Assembly (NCBI RefSeq): GCF_030389965.1
Contig: NZ_CP128400.1
Location: 1,116,001-1,180,000, forward strand
Reading direction: 5' to 3'
From: Candidatus Chlorohelix allophototropha
GTDB lineage: Bacteria > Chloroflexota > Chloroflexia > Chloroheliales > Chloroheliaceae
DNA: 64,000 bases
Part shown: piece by piece, positions 34,175 to 41,922 of the stretch
How the letters are laid out: every line of letters starts with the position of its first letter
Position numbering within the stretch: the first letter of the stretch is position 1
The notes under the pieces: generated by a model
Told to the model about the DNA's origin: nothing
Seen by the model: the letters and a program-made list of their open reading frames with translations, nothing else
The model's database searches: none
Translations under genes and position numbers: made by a program

Positions 34175-34318
34175 CTAGTAGTGGGGATTCCAGTCCTCGC
34201 GAGGGTCGTAGCCATTTGAATTTTCGCCCCGACGCATGTTTTTACCCCATTTTACAGCCACGAAATCAAAAAGGGCGATCATAGTAACTATTAGAGTGAT
34301 TGCTAATATCAGTTCCAT
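34175..34318 (-). CDS. 47-residue single-pass membrane protein, paralogue 2
   Basis: This small gene has AGGAG 8 bases before ATG. The protein starts MELILAITLIVTMIALFDF (membrane helix), continues VAVKWGKNMRR, and ends GYDPREDWNPHY. Alignment with the protein at 33846-33995 shows the same helix position, the conserved Asp in the helix end, the KWG turn, paired Arg and a YDPR(E/D)DWN tail. Each gene has its own terminator, so they are separately regulated copies. Function unknown. Confidence 0.8.
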   Translation of the reverse strand: MELILAITLIVTMIALFDFVAVKWGKNMRRGENSNGYDPREDWNPHY

Positions 34319-34356
34319 TTTGTATCTCCTAAATTCCGATAACAACTTTGTTCCGG

Positions 34357-34542
34357 TTAATGCGCTCTTCGAAGCCGAAGATTGTGACGGTGTTGCGTTT
34401 TATTATTAGTATTGCTTACTTTTTCATTTTTTGAACGGGCTTCTAACGCCTCAGCAACCTGACGATCGTGATCGGCAGATTTTATATACTCGCTAACTCG
34501 TGAGATTCCAATCTTTTCAAGATCATAGTAAGTTAACGTCAT
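34357..34542 (-). CDS. Small protein of 61 residues, uncharacterised
   Basis: The ATG at 34542 follows AGGG closely; an in-frame GTG at 34554 is weaker. The protein begins MTLTYYDLEKIGISRVSEYIKSADHDRQVAEALEARSK and ends with a basic tail rich in His and Arg. It looks helical and soluble, without a membrane segment. It is upstream of the two small membrane genes on the same strand, 38 bases before paralogue 2, so the three may form a small functional group. I do not recognise the family. Confidence 0.6.
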   Translation of the reverse strand: MTLTYYDLEKIGISRVSEYIKSADHDRQVAEALEARSKNEKVSNTNNKTQHRHNLRLRRAH

Positions 34543-34742
34543 TGTTTCCCTCACTTTTAATAACTATTTGTGTTTGTTAAGTTTAATTCTTTCACAGGAT
34601 AATCATACTAACCGAATGAGTTTTATGTAACAGCCAAATAACCGGGTTTAAAGACTGGTTTTATACTACATAATTGCACGTGTCTAGGCTAAACGGCTTA
34701 GTAACCATATAAGCCTATTTAATTCTTTTTTCGAATATTAAC

Positions 34743-34751
34743 TGTTATAAT
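34743..34751 (+). promoter_or_regulatory. Extended -10 promoter of the AI-2E transporter gene
   Basis: TGT-TATAAT (34743-34751) is an extended -10 element about 68 bases before the transporter ATG. No good -35 is present, which is usual for extended -10 promoters. Confidence 0.4.
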
Positions 34752-34818
34752 GGGCTAAACAATTGGAAAGCTGAGCAAATTTACTTCCGTAGTAAAAAAT
34801 AGAACAGGATTCTGGAAA

Positions 34819-36153
34819 ATGCCAAAAAATAACCAGAACGCAGCGGTATCAGCAAAGCCTCAACCTGAGGACAAACCGCAAGAACCCACCCTTTTGAATT
34901 GGGCGCAAAGCAAGATACTCCGTACCGAAAAATTAGGGCGACTGGCGCTGGTGATGGTCATTGTCCTTCTTACCTTTACCCTTTTCTCAATTGCTTGGGG
35001 TATATTTGCTACCTTCTCTGGGCTTATCTTGCTATTTGTAAGCGCATGGCTTTTAGCCTTATTGTTGACCCCCATTACACGTCTTCTTATCAATATGGGT
35101 ATCCCAAAACTGGTATCCGTCGTCGGCAGTTATCTAAGTGTGCTGGCATTGTTGGCTATTTTTATGGTGTTGGTTGTGCCGGGTTTGATAACCCAAACCC
35201 AAGACCTTATAGGCAGCCTTGGCTCAATCTCCAACGAAATCCAAAAATCGCTCAATGATTGGCTTAAAGGGCTAGGGCTAGGCAGTATTAGCATTAACGA
35301 TTTCGTAGGGGCATTGCAAACCTTCGGCACCGATGTATTGAAAAACGCCCTGAACACTATCACCGGAATAGCCGGGTTTATAATCCAGTTATTATTGGTA
35401 TTTATTATTTCTTTCAGCTTGCTAGCAGGTCGCAGATATACAGATACAAATCCTTATAGTAATGATATAGATGATCGTTCTAGGCTCTGGAGGAAATTTC
35501 CACCAAGTTGGCTCCAATTCTACAAACGTTTGCAACAAAGCCTTGAAAGCAATTTTGGCGTTTTTCTTGGCGGACAGCTTACAGTCGCGGTTATTTATGG
35601 CATAACCGTAGGTATATTAATGTCGGTTACCGGCTTTAAATATTCTGTTACCACCGCGTGTGTGTGTGGTTTACTAATGATAATTCCCTTCTTCGGAGGA
35701 CCACTTTCATTATTACCACCTTTGCTGGTAAGTTTTGGTAGTAAAGAAGATAGACCAATAATTATTGTCCTGATTATTCTCTTTGTAATTCAAACTGCCT
35801 TGTTGAATGTTATTCTTCCAAAACTTGTGGGCGGCAAAGTCGGAATCGGACCGCTTACCACACTTTTTGTGTTGTTAGCAGGCTCACAGGTGGGTGGCAT
35901 ATTTGGAGTCTTGCTGGCAGTACCTCTGGCAGGGGTTGTAAAAAATATGACAGAATACCTACTGATAAAAATTGAAGAGGATGCCGATAAAGTGAATCCC
36001 GCACCTACTACCGTTACCGCCCCCTCAAAAGCTCAGACCAAAGCTGAGCAGACCAAAGCAATGGAGCAGGGCAATAAACTGACACCTAATGCCGAACCTC
36101 CTAGTCAGGTTGATATAGCCCTTGAAGCGCTTATCAAAAGTAATGACTCTTAG
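34819..36153 (+). CDS. AI-2E family transporter
   Basis: This 444-residue membrane protein has about eight helices. Two helices near the N-terminus (residues about 40-85) and a third at about 100-120 are followed by an amphipathic, soluble segment (TQDLIGSLGSISNEIQKSLNDWL), and then by five helices including FLGGQLTVAVIYGITVGILM, AGSQVGGIFGVLLAVPLAGVVK. This organisation is typical of AI-2E/TqsA family exporters, whose substrates range from autoinducer-2 to sodium. A long Gln/Lys/Thr tail at the C-terminus (about 390-444) is cytoplasmic. A perfect terminator 64 bases downstream isolates the gene. Confidence 0.88.
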   Translation: MPKNNQNAAVSAKPQPEDKPQEPTLLNWAQSKILRTEKLGRLALVMVIVLLTFTLFSIAWGIFATFSGLILLFVSAWLLALLLTPITRLLINMGIPKLVSVVGSYLSVLALLAIFMVLVVPGLITQTQDLIGSLGSISNEIQKSLNDWLKGLGLGSISINDFVGALQTFGTDVLKNALNTITGIAGFIIQLLLVFIISFSLLAGRRYTDTNPYSNDIDDRSRLWRKFPPSWLQFYKRLQQSLESNFGVFLGGQLTVAVIYGITVGILMSVTGFKYSVTTACVCGLLMIIPFFGGPLSLLPPLLVSFGSKEDRPIIIVLIILFVIQTALLNVILPKLVGGKVGIGPLTTLFVLLAGSQVGGIFGVLLAVPLAGVVKNMTEYLLIKIEEDADKVNPAPTTVTAPSKAQTKAEQTKAMEQGNKLTPNAEPPSQVDIALEALIKSNDS

Positions 36154-36216
36154 AGTTTTTACAAAACCTTACCAGCGGTAAGCCAAGTTATTTTCAATAA
36201 ACCTCGGTTTAATATT

Positions 36217-36246
36217 AGAGTGGCACAATAATGCCGCTCTTTTTTT
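36217..36246 (+). terminator. Intrinsic terminator after the AI-2E transporter gene
   Basis: The stem AGAGTGGCA/TGCCGCTCT (one G-U pair) has a 6-base loop and is followed by seven T (36240-36246). It is a textbook Rho-independent terminator. Confidence 0.85.
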
Positions 36247-36417
36247 ACCCCAAAGACCACCCCAACTAATACTTTTGACCTACCTTATTCCAAAGCAAAA
36301 GCCCTAGCCGCTTTATCACCCATCGACGCATCACAAGCGCAGATTACTGCCCTAAAATCAACCCTGTAACCACTGACATTATTTAACAAGCATACAAGAG
36401 AGAAATGAGGTTTACAA

Positions 36418-38691
36418 ATGGCGAGAAATTACATCGGTAGAAACGCCAAACCTGTTACAGTAAAAATAGCAGCGTTTAGCGCACGGCACCGCTGGCTTGT
36501 ATTCGGACTCTGGTTCGTATTGATAGCCGGACTGGTTTTTGGCAGCAGCGTAGTACCTGCCACTGATAAAAAATATGACGCTTATGCAAGCTTTGATTGG
36601 GAATCGGTAAAGGGCTGGAAAGCATTAACGGCTGATGGTGGCGAAACCAATCCGCAGATGGATTTCTATCTGCTTGTATCTAAATCCGGTCAAAATGTCT
36701 CCGACCCGGCTTTCAAAGAAACAGTCGGTAAAATGACGCAAGCTTTAGGTAATTTCAAATATACGGAAAATGGCGCAACTCAACCAGTCTTTACCAAACT
36801 GGTCAATCCTTACGAAGCACCAGCCGAGGCAGGATTAATTTCTCAGGACGGTACAACCGTTAGAATTTACGGTCAGATCGAAGAACTTGAGAGCTGGCAA
36901 AATATGAAGGAGCGCCTCGAACCAGTCGAACCAAAATTGACCGATTTGAAAGCACAATTCTCTGATTATAATTTGCTGGTTAAAAATACTTATTTTAACT
37001 GGGCTTCTGCCTCGAAAGAGGGTAGTAGCGAAGCAATGCAATCGATGCTGATAACGCTTATACCTACCTTCCTAATATTATTCTTTGTCTTCCGCGCTTT
37101 CGTAGCTTCGATTGTGCCTCTAATCCTAGCAATTACCGCCATTGTAGGCACTACCGGCGTAATGAGTATTTACACACGCCTCACTGGAAATAATGATATT
37201 ACACAGGCGTTGATGCTGGGAATTTTGATGGGATTAGCGGTTGCAGTAGATTACTCTTTGTTTGTAATTAGTCGTTATCGCCACGAGCGGCAATTGGGTC
37301 GCGATAAGCTGACTGCCATTGAGATTGCCAGCGGTACGGCTGGCAGAGCAGTATTTTTCAGCGGCGTGTTGGTAGCAATCTCAATCTCTGGTTTGTTCAT
37401 TCTGGGTAGCATCTTCATCCCGATGGCGATTGGGGTTATCTCAGTGGTGTTGTTGTCGGTACTAGGCAGCATAACGTTCTTACCTGCAACACTCTCTATA
37501 CTGGGTAAAGGCATTGAGTTTGGTCGTGTACCTTTCCTGAATAAGGGTAGCAACGATGGTAAAGGCTTCTGGGCTGCTATAGTAGGCGCTTCAATGCGCC
37601 GCGCAGTAGTTATCACAGTATTGGCGATTACCCTGTTAGTGGTACTTGCCAGCCCGTTATTACACATAAAACTGGGCATAAGTGTAAGCGCCGATCCAGT
37701 AACCGAAGGTCAAAAAGCTACTGCGTTGATCCAGCAGAAGTGGCCCCAGAGCGCCGACCTGCGATTGACTGTTACCGTTACCCAAGCTGACAAAGCGGAT
37801 ACCCAAGCAGCTATGAAGCAATTTGAAGTGGCATTGTTGCAAAAGCCCGGTTTGAGTGGTCCGGTGAGTTACATGTCCTCTCGCGATGGCAAGGTAGTAA
37901 TGATGTCATTCTATCAATCCGGTACTTGGAATGACGACCGCAACATTGAAGTGGTCAAGCAATTGCGAAGTGAGGTTGTTCCTGCTTACTTTAAGAGCTT
38001 GCCGAATGTGGAAGCATATGTAGGTGGTATGACCGCCCAGAACATTGACCAGACCCAATTCTTTATGAACCCAACGGTATGGCTGTTTGTACTAGGCTTG
38101 AGCTTCCTTGTACTGCTAATGGTCTTCCGTTCGGTGGTAATACCGGTAAAAGCGATCATTTTGAACTTGCTTTCTACTGGTGCTGCCTACGGTGTGGTTA
38201 TCCTGTTCTTCCAAGACGGGCGCGCTTGGATCAAGGGTATCGGTGTAATGGAATCTTGGTTGCCGGTCTTTATCTTCGCCATTATCTTCGGGCTTTCGAT
38301 GGACTACCATATGTTCATCCTGACCCGGATCAAGGAACTGCGAGATGCCGGTTTCAAATCCAACATGGCAGTGCTGAAAGGTATTAGCAGCACTTCCGGT
38401 ACAATAACCGGAGCAGCCGCAATTATGGTAGTAGTGTTCGGCGACTTCTTCGTGAGCTTGTCGGATGTGCAAATCCAACAGTTCGGGCTTGGTCTAGCAG
38501 TCGCCGTCTTCCTAGATGCTACAATAGTGCGCTGTATGCTGTTGCCGGCTGTAATGCGCTTGATGGGCGAGTTCAACTGGTATATGCCTAAGTTCCTGAA
38601 ATGGTTGCCTACAATCACCGTAGAAAGTGAACCGGAACATCTCCCGACTCATACCACAGGTGAGAAAGAGACGGACTTGGCAGCCGCTTGA
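36418..38691 (+). CDS. MMPL/RND-type membrane transporter
   Basis: This 757-residue protein has two repeated halves, each with one helix, a large outer domain and five helices, twelve in all. MMPL features include the GLAVAVDYSLFVISRYRHE stretch after helix 4 and the matching FGLSMDYHMFILTRIKE in the second half, with Asp/Tyr residues that carry protons. Such proteins export lipids or other hydrophobic molecules. GAGG lies 8 bases before ATG. No regulator or lipid-synthesis gene is adjacent, so the cargo is unknown. A hairpin at 38715-38752 follows. Confidence 0.9.
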   Translation: MARNYIGRNAKPVTVKIAAFSARHRWLVFGLWFVLIAGLVFGSSVVPATDKKYDAYASFDWESVKGWKALTADGGETNPQMDFYLLVSKSGQNVSDPAFKETVGKMTQALGNFKYTENGATQPVFTKLVNPYEAPAEAGLISQDGTTVRIYGQIEELESWQNMKERLEPVEPKLTDLKAQFSDYNLLVKNTYFNWASASKEGSSEAMQSMLITLIPTFLILFFVFRAFVASIVPLILAITAIVGTTGVMSIYTRLTGNNDITQALMLGILMGLAVAVDYSLFVISRYRHERQLGRDKLTAIEIASGTAGRAVFFSGVLVAISISGLFILGSIFIPMAIGVISVVLLSVLGSITFLPATLSILGKGIEFGRVPFLNKGSNDGKGFWAAIVGASMRRAVVITVLAITLLVVLASPLLHIKLGISVSADPVTEGQKATALIQQKWPQSADLRLTVTVTQADKADTQAAMKQFEVALLQKPGLSGPVSYMSSRDGKVVMMSFYQSGTWNDDRNIEVVKQLRSEVVPAYFKSLPNVEAYVGGMTAQNIDQTQFFMNPTVWLFVLGLSFLVLLMVFRSVVIPVKAIILNLLSTGAAYGVVILFFQDGRAWIKGIGVMESWLPVFIFAIIFGLSMDYHMFILTRIKELRDAGFKSNMAVLKGISSTSGTITGAAAIMVVVFGDFFVSLSDVQIQQFGLGLAVAVFLDATIVRCMLLPAVMRLMGEFNWYMPKFLKWLPTITVESEPEHLPTHTTGEKETDLAAA

Positions 38692-38714
38692 TAAAAAGGG
38701 CTTAGTAACAGGGA

Positions 38715-38757
38715 GAAAATTGGCAAGTGGTTCGTACCTCTCGCCAATTTTCATTTG
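38715..38757 (+). terminator. Hairpin terminator after the MMPL gene
   Basis: 10-bp arms GAAAATTGGC (38715-38724) and complement (38743-38752) with an 18-base loop are followed by ATTTG. The stem is strong but the U tract is short, so this is a moderate call. Confidence 0.55.
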
Positions 38758-38763
38758 TAATTA

Positions 38764-38772
38764 TGCTATAAT
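38764..38772 (+). promoter_or_regulatory. Extended -10 promoter of parA
   Basis: TGC-TATAAT (38764-38772) is an extended -10 sequence 48 bases before the parA ATG. A clear -35 is absent. Confidence 0.4.
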
Positions 38773-38819
38773 CTGCTACAAGTACAGGTGTTCTTAGCTT
38801 TCTCAAGGGAGAAACCATA

Positions 38820-39608
38820 ATGGCAAAAAATTCCGGGCGGGCTTATTCGTTAGGCTTGAGCAACCAAAAAGGTGGAGCCGCCAAAACTACCTCTGCTGCT
38901 GCACTTGCCGCCATATACGGGGAAAAGGGCTTCAGGGTATTAGGTATTGATAGCGACCCACAGGCACACCTGAGCCTACAACTGGGAGTAGATTTTCTGC
39001 GGGAAGAAACCTTGCGTGGTACGGTTTCCGACCTATATCTGGGAAAAGCCAGTGCAGAAGAGGTCACCGTACATACTCGCTTTCAGGGAGTTGATTTGAT
39101 TCCCGCTTCCGTTGATCTGGCGGCGGTAGAAATCAACCTACCCGGTATGACCGGTTGTGATCTGCGACTCAGACGCGGTCTCGAGCCAATTCGAAACCTT
39201 TACGACCTGATTATACTGGATAGCCCCCCTAACTTAGGCAAGTTTGCAGTAAATGTGCTGAATGCTTCAGATTTTTTCATAGTACCGGTGGATGGTCCTT
39301 GGGGGCTACGCTCTGTCGATACTCTTTTGACATTGGCGCAGGACAACGCCGCCATTTATAACTTGCCCACCACCCTGCTGGGTGTATTCATTACCATGGG
39401 TGACCGTACCCGTATCATGCAAGGAGTTCGGGAAGAAGCAGAGCGTCGTTTTCCTAAGCATCTTTTTAAAAGCGAGATTCGACGTTCCACGCTTGCCCGT
39501 GAAGCGGCTGCCCTTGAAACTCCGGTGCCGCTCTACGCCTCTGATAGTGCCCTTGCCGGAGATTATCGCAGTTTGGCTGAGGAAATCGCCACTCGAATGG
39601 GACTTTAG
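38820..39608 (+). CDS. parA: ParA-type partition ATPase
   Basis: This 262-residue protein has the deviant Walker A KGGAAKTT (17-24, with the signature lysine K17), the GIDSDPQAHLSLQLG motif A', the LIILDSPPNLG Walker B and the typical C-terminal GVFITMGDRTRIMQGV and ALAGDYRSLAEEI region. It lacks the N-terminal HTH of plasmid type Ia ParA, so it is like chromosomal Soj/ParA or type Ib. GGGAG precedes the ATG. ParB lies 1.3 kb downstream, separated by two unrelated small genes, an unusual arrangement. Role: ATP-driven segregation of the replicon with ParB and parS. Confidence 0.92.
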   Translation: MAKNSGRAYSLGLSNQKGGAAKTTSAAALAAIYGEKGFRVLGIDSDPQAHLSLQLGVDFLREETLRGTVSDLYLGKASAEEVTVHTRFQGVDLIPASVDLAAVEINLPGMTGCDLRLRRGLEPIRNLYDLIILDSPPNLGKFAVNVLNASDFFIVPVDGPWGLRSVDTLLTLAQDNAAIYNLPTTLLGVFITMGDRTRIMQGVREEAERRFPKHLFKSEIRRSTLAREAAALETPVPLYASDSALAGDYRSLAEEIATRMGL

Positions 39609-39622
39609 AAAAGGAACGAGCA

Positions 39623-40141
39623 ATGGAAGTCTCCCTCACCCTTGCAACCGGGAAAGATCTCCAAGCATTACACCATTTCTTTGTCTTTTACTTTACCGAC
39701 CTGTCCGAGTTCGAGGAAAATATCATCCTGAATGAATACGGTTTACCCACTTGGGCACCCGATGGATTACCCGGACCTTCCAACATTGAAGAATGCGTGC
39801 GTATGAACTGGTGGATTCGCGACAATTGCCTGCTCTACCTGATTCGAGTGGAGGGCATACCGGCGGGCTTTACCATTATCTGTACCGACAAAGCGCATTT
39901 ACTACCAAATGTAGATTTCGAACTGATGGATTTCTATATTGCCCCTAAATTCAGACGACAAGGAGTTGGACGCTGCGCTGCAAATATGGCGTTCAATCTT
40001 TTTCGGGGGGGAATCTGGCAGGTTTACGAGCTAGAGCGTAATTTTCGAGCGCGCTCTTTCTGGAAATCGGTTATTGAAGAGTACACCAAAGGTAATTTCC
40101 AACAACTTGATAGTGGCACTCAACAGCGGTTCCGCAATTAA
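39623..40141 (+). CDS. GNAT-family N-acetyltransferase
   Basis: This 172-residue protein starts 14 bases after parA, with AAGGAACGAG before ATG, and is probably co-transcribed. The GNAT acetyl-CoA site is DFYIAPKFRRQGVGRCAANMAF (R/Q-x-x-G-x-G/A loop), preceded by the LLYLIRVEGIPAGFTII strands. The C-terminus YELERNFRARSFWKSVI is typical of the family. The acceptor is unknown. It may have no relation to partition. Confidence 0.85.
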   Translation: MEVSLTLATGKDLQALHHFFVFYFTDLSEFEENIILNEYGLPTWAPDGLPGPSNIEECVRMNWWIRDNCLLYLIRVEGIPAGFTIICTDKAHLLPNVDFELMDFYIAPKFRRQGVGRCAANMAFNLFRGGIWQVYELERNFRARSFWKSVIEEYTKGNFQQLDSGTQQRFRN

Positions 40142-40204
40142 CCTCTGCTTCCATTGGAGCAGGCTAACCGGAGTTCCATTCAGGATTTGCCACTTGCCGA
40201 GCTT

Positions 40205-40642
40205 TTAAGAAAGCTTGCCTTCAAGTAGCCCTTTTAAAATTTCTAAATCTCTGGAAATTTGAGGCGACAAGGTAGGGTTAAAGACCAGCTCAAGAAATTT
40301 TAGATAGCCCTTTGGCACGACCTCCATTGAAAGACTCAAAATAGTGCCATTTTCCGATGGCTTAAATACATAATCATATACCCCTTCAACTGGTCCGCTA
40401 GTGCTTTTGACAATAAACCTTCTATCTTGCTCCAGCTCGGTAATCAACCAACCCACCTCGGCACGTTTCCAAAGAAGCTTCATCCGATTTATTCCATGCG
40501 AACCAACCAGAATAGGTCCACTGGAAGTTACTATAACTGCTTCTATCAAACCCGCCCATTGAGGCGCATTTGTAACATCTGTAACAAAGTTAAACACTTC
40601 AGATACCGGTTTGATAATCTTCACCTTTTGTACTATTTTCAT
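40205..40642 (-). CDS. SRPBCC-fold (polyketide cyclase/START-like) protein
   Basis: This 145-residue protein is one SRPBCC domain, a helix-grip hydrophobic pocket. VQKVKIIKPVSEVFNFVTDVTNAPQWAGLIEAV is the diagnostic N-terminus (V-F-x-x-V-x-D-x-x-x-x-P-x-W). DRRFIVKSTSGPVEGVYDYVF and GTILSLSMEVVPKG form the central strands. Such proteins bind lipids or catalyse cyclisations, and the ligand is unknown. AGGATAGG precedes the ATG. It is convergent with the GNAT gene and divergent from parB. Confidence 0.85.
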   Translation of the reverse strand: MKIVQKVKIIKPVSEVFNFVTDVTNAPQWAGLIEAVIVTSSGPILVGSHGINRMKLLWKRAEVGWLITELEQDRRFIVKSTSGPVEGVYDYVFKPSENGTILSLSMEVVPKGYLKFLELVFNPTLSPQISRDLEILKGLLEGKLS

Positions 40643-40923
40643 TTGCCTATCCTTTCCAAAGTGCCGGGTTTATCAATAAGGACTTTGCCAGGTTGCCAAA
40701 GATTGTAGCACTTTTCTCCATTAATTTAACACCAGTAATACTCATATAATATTCATAATTTGGGATATGTATTGTTCTCTAATCGCGTAATTTATCGAAT
40801 ATTTGTTCTTTGTCATGTCGAGTCTCCTATCTAACATGGGGTAAGCCTGTTGCAAATGATAGTTAGTTCTGTTATTGTATTCTTGGATAACTGAAGATAA
40901 ACAGCCGATTAACTGAGGTAAAT
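40643..40923. other. Intergenic region upstream of parB
   Basis: These 281 bases separate divergent genes. They contain TTGCAA (40850-40855) with TATTGT (40873-40878) at 17-base spacing, a possible parB promoter. A 24-codon minus-strand ORF with a GGAG site (near 40742-40816) is noted but not called a gene. Confidence 0.4.
40850..40878 (+). promoter_or_regulatory. Candidate promoter of parB
   Basis: TTGCAA and TATTGT are spaced by 17 bases, about 46 bases before the parB ATG. Both boxes are one or two bases from consensus, so this is a moderate call. Confidence 0.4.
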
Positions 40924-41922
40924 ATGCCTTCAAAAGACTTTACAGGTGCAATGAATCGTCAACGCTCATCGCTGGCTAATGGTACAGGTCAGGGACGTTT
41001 GGGTGTGGTAGGAGAAATTGCAAACCCGGTTCGGGATGAATTGGAACGCGCATCGGAGAATCTGCCTGTTCAGGAAATCTCCCTCGATCGGTTACATGAT
41101 AACCCTTTCCAAGAACTGGCACGCCCGATTATTGACGAAACAGCCTTACAGGAACTAGTCAATTCAATCCGGCAGAACGGTTTCTATGGGGCATTGCTGG
41201 CAAGACAAAAGCGGGGCGCAGGTGACGAGTACGAACTTGCTTACGGTCATAGGCGGCGAGAAGCTGCTAGGCGCGCCGGGTTAGCAACCTTGCCGGTTAA
41301 GGTTATCGAGTTGAGCGATGCCCAAATGGCACGCATTATGGCAAGCGAAAACTTTTCCCGCGAGGATTTAACCCCACTTGGAGAAGCTAACATTATCGGA
41401 TACCTTTATACTAGCCAGAATTTATCTGCCGAAGCAGTAGCAGAAACAGTGGGTAAAGGTCGCGGATGGGTACAGACTCGTTTAGCGCTATATCAAGCTC
41501 CCCAAGATGTGAAGCAGATGGTTGAAACCAAGCCGGAAACCATGAGCCACGCCAAGCTGTTAGCGCAGGTTAATGACCTGAAAAAGCGCGCTTTATTCAT
41601 TAAAGATATTCTGGAAAACAACCTTACCGTTGAACAGTTAAGGGAAAAGCTACAGGATAAAAAACCTTCCCAGCCTCACATTGATAATAATTTCACAAGC
41701 AGCATCACTGATGCAGATAGTGATATTAATCACAATGTTTCACGTGAAAGCAACCGTGACCCTCTACTTGAGCGCGATTCCACTCTGCGCCGCCTCGATA
41801 AGCTAGCGTCTCGCTTTGAATTGCATGTTGCCGAAAGAAATTACAAGCTCGCAGAGGACGAAATTAGTTATCTAGAAGAAATTGTAGAGCGTTTGAACAC
41901 TCTTCTAAGCAAGCTGAAATGA
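40924..41922 (+). CDS. parB: ParB-type partition CTPase/DNA-binding protein
   Basis: This 332-residue protein has the ParB N-terminal box (residues about 55-145: ISLDRLHDNPFQ, LVNSIRQNGFYGALLARQ, YELAYGHRRREAARRAG with the GxRR CTP-binding motif, ASENFSREDLTPLGEA) and a central HTH (SAEAVAETVGKGRGWVQTRLAL) that reads parS. A C-terminal coiled coil dimerises it. GAGG precedes the ATG. The last four bases overlap the next gene (ATGA). The coding sequence contains a parS-like site near its 3' end. Confidence 0.93.
   Translation: MPSKDFTGAMNRQRSSLANGTGQGRLGVVGEIANPVRDELERASENLPVQEISLDRLHDNPFQELARPIIDETALQELVNSIRQNGFYGALLARQKRGAGDEYELAYGHRRREAARRAGLATLPVKVIELSDAQMARIMASENFSREDLTPLGEANIIGYLYTSQNLSAEAVAETVGKGRGWVQTRLALYQAPQDVKQMVETKPETMSHAKLLAQVNDLKKRALFIKDILENNLTVEQLREKLQDKKPSQPHIDNNFTSSITDADSDINHNVSRESNRDPLLERDSTLRRLDKLASRFELHVAERNYKLAEDEISYLEEIVERLNTLLSKLK
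41736..41751. promoter_or_regulatory. parS-like centromere site inside parB
   Basis: TGTTTCACGTGAAAGC matches the bacterial chromosomal parS consensus at 14 of 16 positions; the core TTTCACGTGAAA is perfect. It lies within parB. One close parS inside or next to parB is common in chromosomes and some plasmids. I found no second copy by eye in this region. Confidence 0.75.

Noticed and set aside
40742-40816. 24-codon minus-strand ORF with GGAG site near parB
   Set aside because: Too short and without a recognisable pattern; one good ribosome site is not enough.
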